64,000 nt of DNA from Phalacrocorax aristotelis. Its lineage: Eukaryota > Chordata > Aves > Suliformes > Phalacrocoracidae. Of this stretch, positions 48,048 through 59,517 are shown piece by piece. How positions within the stretch are numbered: position 1 is the stretch's first letter; every line of letters begins with the position of its first letter. Location of the stretch: assembly GCF_949628215.1 (NCBI RefSeq), contig NC_134277.1, positions 930,001 through 994,000 on the forward strand, read 5' to 3'. The translations under genes and the position numbers were made by a program. A model generated the notes under the pieces. It was not told where the DNA came from. It saw nothing but the letters and a program-made list of their open reading frames with translations, and made no database searches.

Positions 48048-51000
48048 ATGTCCCGCTGGGGCCCCGCGCAGGTACGGGGGGGGGGGGGCGGCGGCGCGGG
48101 CCCTGGGCACCGAGCGAGGGGTGAGGGTGGGGGCACCGACACCGCCACCGGAGCCGGGCCGCGCCATGGGAGGGGCGGGCGGGCACCGGGCGGGGGACGG
48201 GGCGGGCCGGCCGGCCCTGACCGCCCCCTCCCCCCGCCCCCGCAGCACGATGGAGAGTGGGGGCCCGAGGCCTGGCAGCCGCCGCCGCCGCCCCCCGTCG
48301 GGACCGAGCCGGCCGCCGTGCCCGAGATCTCGCTGTGGACGGTGGTGGCGGCGGTGCAGGCGGTGGAGCGCAGGGTGGAGTCGCAGGCCCTGCGGCTGCT
48401 GAGCCTGGAGGGCCGGGCCGAGACGGCCGAGCGGAAGGTGACCGGGCTGGAGAAGGCCGTGCTGGACGTCGGCAGCCGGCTGGAGCGCGGCTGGGCCGCC
48501 CTGGCCGCGCTGCTGCGGGAGAACAGCCGCCGCCTGCGGCACGTCGAGCGGCAGCTCCAGCACCGCGGCGACACCGCGCCGGGCCCAGGGGACGGCGAGC
48601 CCCAGGTAACGGGACGTGAGCAGGGTGACGGGGACGAGCCCGGGGAACGGGACGTGAGCAGGGTGACGGGGACGAGACCCAGTAACGGGACGTGAGCAGG
48701 GTGACGGGGACTCGCCCCGGGTAACGGGACGTGAGCAGGGTGACGGGGAGGAGCCCCGGTAACGGGACGTGAGCAGGGTGACGGGAAGAGCCCCGGTAAC
48801 GGGACGTGAGCAGGGTGACGGGGACGAGCCCCGGGGAACGGGACGTGAGCAGGGTGACGGGGACGAGCCCCGTGTAACGGGACGTGAGCAGGGGGACGGG
48901 GACGCACCCCGGGGAACGGGACGTGAGCAGGGTGACGGGGAGGAGCCCCGGTAACGGGACGTGAGCAGGGTGACGGGGAGGAGCCCCGGGTAACGGGACG
49001 TGAGCAGGGGGACGGGAACGAGCCCTGGGTAACGGGATGTGAGCAGGGAGACGGGGAGGAGACCCGGGGAACGGGACGTGAGCAGGGGGACGGGGACGAG
49101 CCCCGGGGAACGGGACGTGAGCAGGGTGACGGGGACGCACCCCGGGGAACGGGACGTGAGCAGGGTGACGGGGACGAGCCCCGGGGAACGGGACGTGACG
49201 AGGGGGATGGGGACGAGCCCTGGGGAACGGGACGTGAGCAGGGTGATGGGAAGAGCCCCGGGGAACGGGACGTGAGCAAGGGGACGGGGACGAGCCCCGG
49301 GTAACGGGACGTGAGCAGGGGGACGGGGACGAGCCCGGGTAACGGGACATGAGCAGGGGGACGGGGAGGAGCCCCGGTAACGGGACGTGAGCAGGGTGAC
49401 GGGGACGAGCGCGGGGAACGGGACGTGAGCAGGGTGACGGGGAGGAGCCCTGGGGAACGGGACGTGAGCAGGGTGACGGGAAGAGCCCCGGTAACGGGAC
49501 GTGAGCAGGGTGACGGGGACGAGCCCCGTGTAACGGGACGTGAGCAGGGTGACGGGGAGGAGGCCCGGGTAACGGGACGTGAGCAGGGAGACGGGGAGGA
49601 GACCAGGGGAACGGGACGTGAGCAGGGTGACGGGGACGCACCCCGGGGAACGGGACATGAGCAGGGTGACGGGGACGCACCCCGGGGAACGGGACGTGAG
49701 CAGGGTGACGGGAAGAGCCCCGGGGAACGGGACGTGAGCAGGGTGACGGGGAGGAGCCCCGGGTAACGGGACGTGAGCAGGGGGACGGGGACTCGCCCCG
49801 GGTAACGGGACGTGAGCAGGGAGACGGGGAGGAGACCAGGGGAACGGGACGTGAGCAGGGTGACGGGGACGCACCCCGGGGAACGGGACGTGAGCAGGGT
49901 GACGGGGACGCACCCCGGGGAACGGGACATGAGCAGGGTGACGGGGACGCACCCCGGGGAACGGGACGTGAGCAGGGTGACGGGGACGCACCCCGGGGAA
50001 CGGGACGTGAGCAGGGTGACGGGGAGGAGCCCCGGGTAACGGGACGTGAGCAGGGGGACGGGGACGAGCCCCGGGTAACGGGACGTGAGCAGGGGGACGG
50101 GGAGGAGCCCCGGTAACGGGACGTGAGCAGGGTGACGGGGACGAGCCCCGGGGAACGGGACGTGAGCAGGGTGACGGGGAGGAGCCCTGGGGAACGGGAC
50201 GTGAGCAGGGTGACGGGAAGAGCCCCGGTAACGGGACGTGAGCAGGGTGACGGGGACGAGCCCCGTGTAACGGGACGTGAGCTGGGTGACGGGGAGGAGC
50301 CCGGGGAACGGGACGTGAGCAGGGTGACGGGAAGAGCCCCGGTAACGGGACGTGACGAGGGGGATGGGGAGGAGACCCGGGTAACGGGACGTGAGCAGGG
50401 TGACGGGAGGAGCCCGGGGAACGGGACGTGAGCAGGGTGACGGGAAGAGCCCCGGTAACGGGACGTGAGCAGGGTGACGGGGACGAGCCCCGGGGAACGG
50501 GACGTGAGCAGGGGGACGGGAAGAGCCCCGGGGAACGGGACGTGAGCAGGGGGACGGGGAGAAGCCCCGGGTAACGGGACGTGAGCAGGGTGACGGGGAG
50601 GAGCCCCGGGTAACGGGACGTGAGCAGGGAGACGGGGAGGAGCCCCGGGGAACGGGACGTGAGCAGGGTGACGGGGACGCACCCCGGGGAACGGGACGTG
50701 AGCAGGGTGACGGGGACGCACCCCGGGGAACGGGACATGAGCAGGGTGACGGGGACGCACCCCGGGGAACGGGACGTGAGCAGGGTGACGGGGACGAGAC
50801 CCGGGTAAAGGGACGTGAGCAGGGTGACGGGGAGGAGACCCGGTAACGGGATGTGAGCAGGGTGACGGGGAAGAGCCCCGGTAACGGGACGTGACGAGGG
50901 GGACGGGGACGAGCCCTGGGGAACGGGACGTGAGCAGGGGGACGGGGACGAGCCCCGGGGAACGGGACGTGAGCAGGGTGACGGGGACGAGCCCCGGGGA

Positions 51001-54000
51001 ACGGGACGTGAGCAAGGGGACGGGGACGAGCCCCGGGTAACGGGACGTGAGCAGGGTGACGGGGTCGAGCCCCGGGGAACGGGACGTGAGCAAGGGGACG
51101 GGGACGAGCCCCGGGTAACGGGACGTGAGCAGGGTGACGGGGACGAGCCCCGGGGAACGGGACGTGAGCAGGGTGACGGGGACGAGCCCTGGGGAACGGG
51201 ACGTGGGCAGGGTGACGGGGACGAGCCCCGGGTAACGGGACGTGAGCAGGGAGACGGGGAGGAGACCAGGGAACGGGACGTGAGCAGGGTGACGGGGACG
51301 CACCCCGGGGAACGGGACGTGAGCAGGGTGACGGGGACGCACCCCGGGGAACGGGACGTGAGCAGGGTGACGGGGACGAGACCCGGGTAAAGGGACGTGA
51401 GCAGGGTGACGGGGAGGAGACCCGGTAACGGGATGTGAGCAGGGTGACGGGGAAGAGCCCCGGTAACGGGACGTGACGAGGGGGACGGGGACGAGCCCTG
51501 GGGAACGGGACGTGAGCAGGGTGACGGGGACGAGCCCTGGGGAACGGGACGTGGGCAGGGTGACGGGAAGAGCCCCGGTAACGGGACGTGAGCAGGGTGA
51601 CGGGGAGGAGCCCCGGGGAACGGGACGTGAGCAGGGTGACGGGGAGGAGCCCCGGGTAACGGGACGTGAGCAGGGTGATGGGGACGAGCCCCGGGTAACG
51701 GGACGTGAGCAGGGTGACGGGGAGGAGCCCCGGGTAACGGGACGTGAGCAGGGAGACAGGGAGGAGACCCGGGGAACGGGACGTGAGCAGGGTGACGGGA
51801 AGAGCCCCGGGTAACGGGACGTGAGCAGGGTGACGGGGAGGAGACCCGGGTAACGGGACGTGAGCAGGGTGACGGGGACGAGCCCCGGGGAACGGGACGT
51901 GAGCAGGGTGACGGGGAGGAGACCCGGGTAACGGGACGTGAGCAGGGTGACGGGGACGAGCCCCGGGGAACGGGACGTGAGCAGAGTGACGGGGAGGAGA
52001 CCCGGTAACGGGACGTGAGGAGGGTGACGGGGAGGAGCCCCGGGTAACGGGACGTGAGCAGGGGGACGGGAAGAGCCCCGGTAATGGGACGTGAGCAGGG
52101 TGACGGGGACGAGACCCGGGGAACGGGACGTGAGCAGGGTGACGGGGAGGAGCCCGGGGAACGGGACGTGAGCAGGGTGACGGGGAGGAGCCCGGGGAAC
52201 GGGACTTGAGCTGGGTGACGGGGAGGAGCCCAGGGGAACGGGACGTGAGCAGGGTGACGGGGACGAGCCCCGTGTAACGGGACGTGAGCAGGGGCACGGG
52301 GACGAGCCCGGGAACGGGACGCGAGCAGGGGGACGGGGACGAGCCCCGGGGAACGGGACGTGAGCAGGGTGACGGGAGGAGACCTGGGGAACGGGACGTG
52401 AGCAGGGTGACGGGGACGCGCCCCGGGTAACGGGACGTGAGCAGGGGGATGGGGACGAGACCCGGGGAACGGGACGTGAGCAGGGTGACGGGGACGCACC
52501 CCGGGTAACGGGACGTGAGGAGGGTGACGGGGACGAGACCCGTGTAACGGGACGTGAGCAGGGTGACGGGGACGAGCCCCGTGTAACGGGACGTGAGCAG
52601 GGTGACGGGGAGGAGCCCTTGTAACGGGATGTGAGCAGGGTGACGGGGACGAGCCCCGGGGAACGGGACGTGATCAGGGGGACGGGGAGGTGCCCCATAA
52701 CGGGACGTGAGCAGGGTGACGGGGACGAGCCGCAGGTAACGGGACGTGATCAGGGTGACGGGGACGAGCCCCGGGTAACGGGACGTGAGCAGGGTGACGG
52801 GGACGAGCCCCGGGTAACGGGACGTGAGCAGGGTGACGGGGAGTAGACCCAGTAACGGGACGTGAGCAGGGTGACGGGGACGAGCCCCGGGTAACGGGAC
52901 GTGAGCAGGGTGACGGGGACGAGCCCTGGGGAACGGGACGTGAGCAGGGTGACGGGGACGAGCCNNNNNNNNNNNNNNNNNNNNNNNNNNNNNNNNNNNN
53001 NNNNNNNNNNNNNNNNNNNNNNNNNNNNNNNNNNNNNNNNNNNNNNNNNNNNNNNNNNNNNNNNNNNNNNNNNNNNNNNNNNNNNNNNNNNNNNNNNNNN
53101 NNNNNNNNNNNNNNNNNNNNNNNNNNNNNNNNNNNNNNNNNNNNNNNNNNNNNNNNNNNNNNNNCCGGGGAACGGGACGTGAGCAGGGTGACGGGGACGA
53201 TCCCCGGGTAACGGGACGTGAGCAGGGTGACGGTGAGGAGCCCCGGTAACGGGACGTGAGCAGGGGGAAGGCGACGAGCCCCGGGTAACGGGACGTGAGC
53301 AGGGTGACGGGGACTAGCCCCGGTAACGGGACGTGCGTAGGGGGACGGGGACGAGCCCTGGGGAACGGGACGTGATCAGGGTGACGTGGAGGAGCCCCGG
53401 GGAACGGGACGTGAGCAGGGTGACGGGGACGAGCCCCGGGTAACGGGACGTGAGCAGGGTGATGGGGAGGAGCCCCGGGGAACGGGACGCGAGCAGGGGG
53501 ACGGGGACGAGCCCCGGGGAACGGGACGTGAGCAGGGGGACTGGGACGAGCCCCGGGCAACGGGACGTGAGCAGGGGGATGGGGACGAGCCCCGGGGAAC
53601 GGGACGTGAGCAGGGGGACTGGGACGAGCCCCGGGTAACGGGACGTGAGCAGGGTGACGGGGACGAGCCCCGGGTAACGGGACGTGAGCAGGGTGACGGG
53701 GACGAGCCCCGGGGAACGGGATGTGAGCAGGGTGACGGGGACGAGCCCCGGGTAACGGGACGTGAGCAGGGTGACGGGGACGAGACCCGGGGAACGGGAC
53801 GCGAGCAGGGGCACGGGGAGGAGCCCCGGGGAACGGGACGTGAGCTGGGTGACGGGGAGGAGACCCGGGGAACGGGACGTGAGCAGGGTGACGGGGACGA
53901 GCCCCGGGGAACGGGATGTGAGCAGGGGGACGGGGACGAGCCCTGGGGAACGGGACGTGAGCAGGTGACGTGGACAAGCCCCGGGTAATGGGACGTGAGC

Positions 54001-57000
54001 AGGGTGACGGGGACGAGCCCTGGTAACGGGACGTGAGCAGGGTGACGGGGACGAGCCCTGGGTAATGGGACGTGAGCACGGGGACGGGGAGGAGCCCCGG
54101 GTAACGGGACGTGAGCAGGGTGACGGGGAGGAGCCCCGGGTAACAGGACGTGAGCAGGGGGACGGGGACGAGCCCTGGGTAACGGGAAGTGAGCAGGGGG
54201 ACGGGGACGAGCCCTGGGGAACGGGACGTGAGCAGGGTGACGGGGACGAGCCCCGGGTAATGGGATGTGAGCAGGGTGACGGGGACGAGCTCCGGTAACG
54301 GGACGTGTGCAGGGTGACGGGGACGAGACCCGGTAACGGGACGTGTGCAGGGTGACGGGGACGAGACCCGGGTAACGGGACGTGAGCACGGGGACGGGGA
54401 GGAGCCCCGGGTAACGGGACGTGAGCAGGGGGACGGGGAGGAGCTCCGGGGAACGGGACGTGAGCAGGGTGACGGGGACGAGCCGCAGGTAACGGGACGT
54501 GATCAGGGTGACGGGGACGAGCCCCGGGTAACGGGACGTGAGCAGGGTGACGGGGAGGAGCCCCGGGGAACGGGACGTGAGCAGGGTGATCGGGACGAGC
54601 CCTGGGGAACGGGACGTGAGGAGGGTGATGGGGACGAGCCCCGGGTAACGGGACGTGAGCAGGGTGACCGGGAGGAGACCTGGGTAACGGGACGTGAGCA
54701 GGGGGATGGGGACGAGCCCTGGGGAACGGGACGTGAGCAGGTGACGGGGACAAGCCCCGGGTAATGGGACGTGAGCAGGGTGACAGGGACGAGCCCCAGG
54801 GAACGGGACGTGAGCAGGGTGACGGGGACGAGCCCCGGGTAACGGGACGTGAGCAGGGTGACGGGGAGGAGCCCCGGGTAACGGGACGTGAGCAGGGTGA
54901 CGGGGACGAGCCCCGGGGAACGGGACGTGAGCAGAGTGACGGGGACGAGACCCGGGTAACGGGACGTGAGCAGGGTGACAGGGACGAGCCCCGGTAACGG
55001 GACGTGTGCAGGGTGACGGGGACGAGCCCCGGGTAACGGGACGTGAGCACGGGGACGGGGAGGAGCCCCGGGTAACGGGACGTGAGCAGGGTGACGGGGA
55101 CGAGCCCCGGGTAACGGGACGTGAGCAGGGTGACAGGGAGGTGCCCCCGTAACGGGACGTGAGCAGGGGGACGGGGAGGAGCCCCGGGTAAGGGGACGTG
55201 AGCAGAGTGACGGGGAGGAGCCCCGTGTAACGGGACGTGAGCACAGGGACGGGGACGAGCCCCGGGTAACGGGACGTGAGCAGGGTGACGGGGAGTAGAC
55301 CCAGTAACGGGACGTGAGCAGGGGGATGGGGACGAGCCCCTGGGAACGGGACGTGAGCAGGGGGACGGGGAGGAGCCCCGGGTAACGGGACGTGAGCAGG
55401 GTGACGGGGAGGAGCCCCGGGGAACGGGACGTGAGCAGGGTCACAGGGACGAGCCCCGGGGAACGGGACGTGAGCAGGGGGACGGGGACGCGCCCTGGGT
55501 AACGGGACGTGATCAGGGTGAAGGGGACGAGCCCCGGGGAACGGGACGTGAGCAGGGGGACGGGGACGAGCCCCACGTAATTGGTATGTGTCCAGGGTGA
55601 TGAGGATTAGCCCCATGTAATGGAGGTGTGACCAGGGTGACGGGGATGTTCCCTATCTAACGGGGATGAGTGCTGGGTAACGAGGATATGACCAGGATGA
55701 CGAATGGGGACATTGCCAGGGTAACAGGGATGTGCGCAGGGTGACGGGGATGAGCCCTGGGTAATGGGGGTGAGCCCAAGGTAAGGGGGACATGACCAAG
55801 GGGACGGGGATGAGCCCACAGTGACGAACAGGGACGTGAGCAGGTTGACAGGGATGACCCCACGGTGACGAACAGGGATGTGCCCGATTTGAGAGGGATG
55901 TGCCCAATACCCAGGGCTTGTCCCCGTTATCTTGAGCTCGTCCCCATCACCTTGGGCGTTTTCAGCTTTGTTGGGTCTTACCGGTCGCCTCACCGGTGGG
56001 ACGGTGCCTTCCCACCTGTCCTGCCCCCGCACAGGGGGGTTAGCGCTCACGAGTGACTCTCGCTCTGCCGTTTTGAAGTTGTTCCCCAGGTTGAAGCCGC
56101 GACACGGCTCCTTTCCCTACGAGCTCCGGCCCCGCGCTGCGTTGCAACGCAGCCCGCGTTCCTGGGGAGGCGGTGGGCCGCGGGGGGACCGACAAGGTGG
56201 GGAAGCGCCAAGGTGGTGCCTCCTGCGGTTTCAGGTGCCAGCGGTGTGCGAGGATGACGCGGCCAGTTTGCTGGAGCAGGAGTGGGGGAGCGCGGACAGC
56301 CGGCAGAAGGAGCTCTACAGGATCGCGATGAAGGCCGATTACGAGGCCGTGGTGTCGCTCGGTGAGGATCAGTCTCCGCTCACGCGTCGGACACGCGCAG
56401 AGGTCCCTCCCTGCGCGATCAGGGCGGTACGCGGTGGGGGCTTCAGGTGACATGCCTGTGCTGTGTCCAGCACCGTTTTTTGCCAGCACACAGCCATACA
56501 CGTGCCACCCTGGAGGGGCTTGCTGCAGACGGGTCTAAATTCTAGCACTTTATTTTTAACTGACGTTTTAAAGGCTGATGAGTGCCTGACAGTCACTTCT
56601 TCCTGGGGTAGCTGAAATCATTTGCCTGCTTTAGCCGATACCATCTGCTTGCTCTGGTGGTCCTGGGAAACCGGAGCCGCTGCTCTGGGAGCCCAGGACC
56701 CCTGCGGGCACCCCATGGCTCCTGCTGTGCGAGAGCAGCCCTTTACGGCAGGGAACTGGTGCTGGTCCCCAGCGTCGGCAGTTCGTTCCGCTGCTTCCTC
56801 CTTCGCAGGGCCCGGAGACGCCAGCACCAAACCCACGCTGCTGCCGCCGGCTGAGGACGGGGAGGATTCGGGTGCGAGGACCCACGACGGGCTGCCGGAG
56901 AAGGGAGCGGTGGCGGGGCACCTCGGTGGCGGTGAGTCACGGCGGCTGCTCGGCAGCAAAGGCCGAGCACTAACACCAGGCCTGGGCAGGGTCTGCGCTG

Positions 57001-59517
57001 GGTCCGCTGTGCCGTTGCCGCCCGCACGCCGCCGCTGCCTGCCCGTGAAGTGAGGGGGCTGCAGCCTGCCTGCAGCGGAGCCCCTGCTGCGCCCACTCGA
57101 CACGCAGCCAGCCGAACCGATCCTGTCCCCGCAGGGAGCGTTTCCAGTTTTGGGCTGGGTCAGAAGCTGTTGGGAATGTAAGCTATGTGATCAGGGCCTC
57201 CATAAAACTTTTAAAACCAAACCTGTAAGCCTCAAAGAGCCCCCTTGCTAAAAAAGAGAGGAAAATAGGGAAACGGGGCAAGTCTTAGCACGAGGGTGCC
57301 TCTGTGGCTGTACACCTGCAGCCAGGCAGTCCCTCCTGCTCCTGGAAGGTTTTGCTTTTATAGGATTATTGTGGTTGAAAAAGAGCTCTAAGATCATCAA
57401 GTCCAACCACCAGCCCAACGCCCCCAGGCCTCCTAAACCATGTCCCCGGGTTTTTTGAACCCCCCCAGGGACGGTGACTCCCCCACCTCTCTGGGCAGCC
57501 TGTGCCAACCCCTGACCCCTCTGGCAGGGAAGGCATTTCCCTCACACCCAACCTAAACCTCCCCTGGCGCAGCCTGAGGCTGTTCCCTCTCGTCCTGTCC
57601 CTGGTGACTTGGGAGCAGAGACCAGCCCCCCCCTCACTCCAGCCCCTCTCAGGCAGCTGCAGAGAGCGAGAAGGGCTCCCCTCAGCCCCCTCTTCTCCAG
57701 GCTAAACCCCCCCAGCTCCCTCAGCCACCCCCCAGCACACTTGTGCTCCAGACCCTGCCCCAGCCCCGCTGCCCTTCTCTGGACACGCTCCAGCCCCTCA
57801 AGGGCCTTCTTGTCCCGAGGGGCCCAAACCTGAGCCCAGCATTCGAGGTGGGGCCTCCCCAGGGCCCAGCACAGGGGCCCCATCCCTGCCCGGCCCCTGC
57901 TGGCCACACCAGGGCTGACACAAGCCCGGGGGCTGGTGGCCTCCTTGGCCACCCGGGCACTGCTGGCTCATGCCCAGCCGGCTGTCAGCCAGCACCCCCA
58001 GGGCCTTCTCCACCGGGCACTTCCCAGCCCCTCTGCCCCAGGCCTGGAGCGTTGCCTGGGGTTGGTGTGACCCAGGTGCTTTGATCCTTTTCCCCAGATC
58101 CACCCACCTGAACTCAGCCATTCCTGACAAAGTTCCTTCCAGGACAGAGGACTCTGCAGCCTCAACTTTGCCTTCCCGTTTCCTCTGTTTTCATTTCTTT
58201 GAGTGTTGCACTGTCAGTTCAACAAGTGTCCTGAGGTCCAACGGGATACCCAGCCAGCCCCCAACGCCTCCCGGGGCACCCTCCACTTCACGTGTCCCTC
58301 TCCCGCTTTGCTCTCGGTAAAACCTCCCCACTCCCTTTCTAACACCGCGATTTCTGGGCCGTCTCACCAACGTGCTGCAGGGGAAGCTCAGCTCCCGCTC
58401 CTGCGCCGGTGCTGCGGGCGAGGGAGAGCTCTCCTTGCCGGGGACGAACTGCTGTCTCTCCGCAGGTGAGAAGATCGTGATCAAGACAGAAGAGCAGCAG
58501 CCCCAGGAGGAAGGCTCGGCGCTCCTGGCTCTGCCGCAGGTGCCCTCGGTGAGACTGGAAGAGGAGGTTCCCCTGAGCCAGGAGCAGCCGGTGCCCTGGG
58601 AGAGCCGCGCCGGCTTGGACGAGCAGAAGGCAGCAGGAGAGGGCTTAGGGGAGTTCTGCAAACACGGGACCCCCCAGCCCGAATTTAAGCCCGTGGTGGT
58701 GCCGGTGGAAGCTCACCCTGCCCCGGGCTTGCCCTTCCCAACAGAGCACGTGCTCAGCGTGGGGACTGACCAGCCGTTCGCCCTGCCCCAGGGAATGCTG
58801 CTGGGAGAAGACACCGCTGCAGAGGCGGCCTCGTCGCAGCCCAGCTCGGAGGAGCATCGTCCCTGTGCCGCGGGGGAAGAGCCCCGCGTGCTGCCGCTGG
58901 GCTGGAAGAGCGTCCGGCTGAAGCGCAACCTCCTGGCGCGGCAGCAGAGCCAGGCGAGGAAGAGCAACGGCTCCTTCATCTGCACGGCCTGTGGGAAGAG
59001 CCTGGCCCACCACGCCGCGCTACTGCGGCACCAGCGCCTGCACACGGGCGAGCGTCCCTTCCAGTGCCCGGCCTGCGGGAAGAGCTTCAACGAGAAGTCC
59101 AACCTCAACAAGCACTACCGCATCCACACCGGGGAGCGTCCCTACCGCTGCGCCGCCTGCGGCAAGGGCTTCATCCAGAAGCATCACCTCCAGAAGCACC
59201 AGCGCATCCACGGCGTGCAGCTGCGGGGAGGCTGGGCAGCGCGGCCCACGCGGGCCAGCGCCGCCGGGGAGCGGCTCTACCGCTGCATCGAGTGCGCGGA
59301 GAGCTTCCCCCAGAAAGCGTCGCTGGAGGAGCACCAGCGCCGGCACACGCAGCAGCGGCCCTTCCAGTGCAACGGCTGCAGCAAGAGTTTCCGGCACCGG
59401 CAGTCTCTGAACCACCACCAGAAAGTCCACGCCGCTGCCAGCTCTCCCGCCGTCGGCTTGCCGAACCATGACCGGGTGACTGGGCCCTGCAAAGCTTTGA
59501 CCCAGGATAATCCGTAG
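48048..59517 (+). CDS. ZNF-F: DUF3669/KRAB-like zinc-finger protein, 5 C2H2 fingers
   Basis: Exons: 48048-48071 (MSRWGPAQ), 48246-48605 (DUF3669), 56235-56361 (KRAB-like), 56809-56931 (linker), 58466-59517 (fingers); 1686 nt, 561 codons plus stop. The 8-codon start exon parallels MAEWAPAQ of ZNF-A. The DUF3669 exon has [18 protein letters not shown], then LRLLSLEGRAETAERKV and LRHVERQLQHRG. The KRAB-like exon is degraded (VPAVCEDDAASLLEQEW), but the second half (RQKELYRIAMKADYEAVVSL) is recognisable. The last exon begins GEKIVIKTEEQ, with IKTE as a SUMO-like motif. Five C2H2 fingers lie at about residues 384-404, 412-432, 440-460, 485-505 and 513-533, the fourth after a 24-residue spacer. Intron 2 (about 7.6 kb) is mostly a 39-bp minisatellite that starts at the splice donor itself. 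A CR1 lies in the last intron. Probable nuclear transcription regulator. Confidence 0.82.
48592..55575. repeat. 39-bp minisatellite starting at the exon 2 donor of ZNF-F
   Basis: Near-perfect units with the core GTAACGGGACGTGAGCAGG followed by gtgacggggacgagccccgg. By length about 170 units, excluding the gap. The first unit overlaps the exon 2 / intron 2 junction: the exon ends gacggcgagccccag and the intron opens with the unit core. Two major variants differ at the donor-like position (ggtaacgg or ggggaacgg), and some units are one or two bases shorter. Interrupted by 200 N. Confidence 0.95.
52965..53164. other. Assembly gap, 200 N
   Basis: Exactly 200 N inside the minisatellite, which looks like a fixed-size placeholder. 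The true array length is therefore unknown. Confidence 0.98.
55576..55960. repeat. Diverged edge of the ZNF-F minisatellite
   Basis: Repeat units decay into variants such as gtgaccagggtgacggggatg and gtgacgaacagggatgtg, with CpG to TpG changes. An old array edge next to unique intron sequence. Confidence 0.8.
57355..58165 (-). mobile_element. CR1 LINE fragment, 3' part, antisense
   Basis: The left end, agctctaagatcatcaagtc then caaccaccagcccaacg, is the reverse complement of the conserved CR1 3' region. The rest reads as a continuous antisense CR1 3' portion, with open but meaningless minus-strand frames. It lies in the last intron of ZNF-F, antisense to the gene. Right boundary approximate. 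Confidence 0.85.

Noticed and set aside
46160-54079. Open frame of 2639 codons on the minus strand, and several overlapping frames of 500-1750 codons
   Set aside because: They read through minisatellites and through the N gap. The 39-bp unit is a multiple of three, so any frame without a stop in one unit stays open in all. Composition is repeat-driven and there is no domain.
48592-55575. CRISPR-like regular repeat array
   Set aside because: There are no unique spacers: the whole 39-bp unit is repeated head to tail, within a eukaryotic intron.
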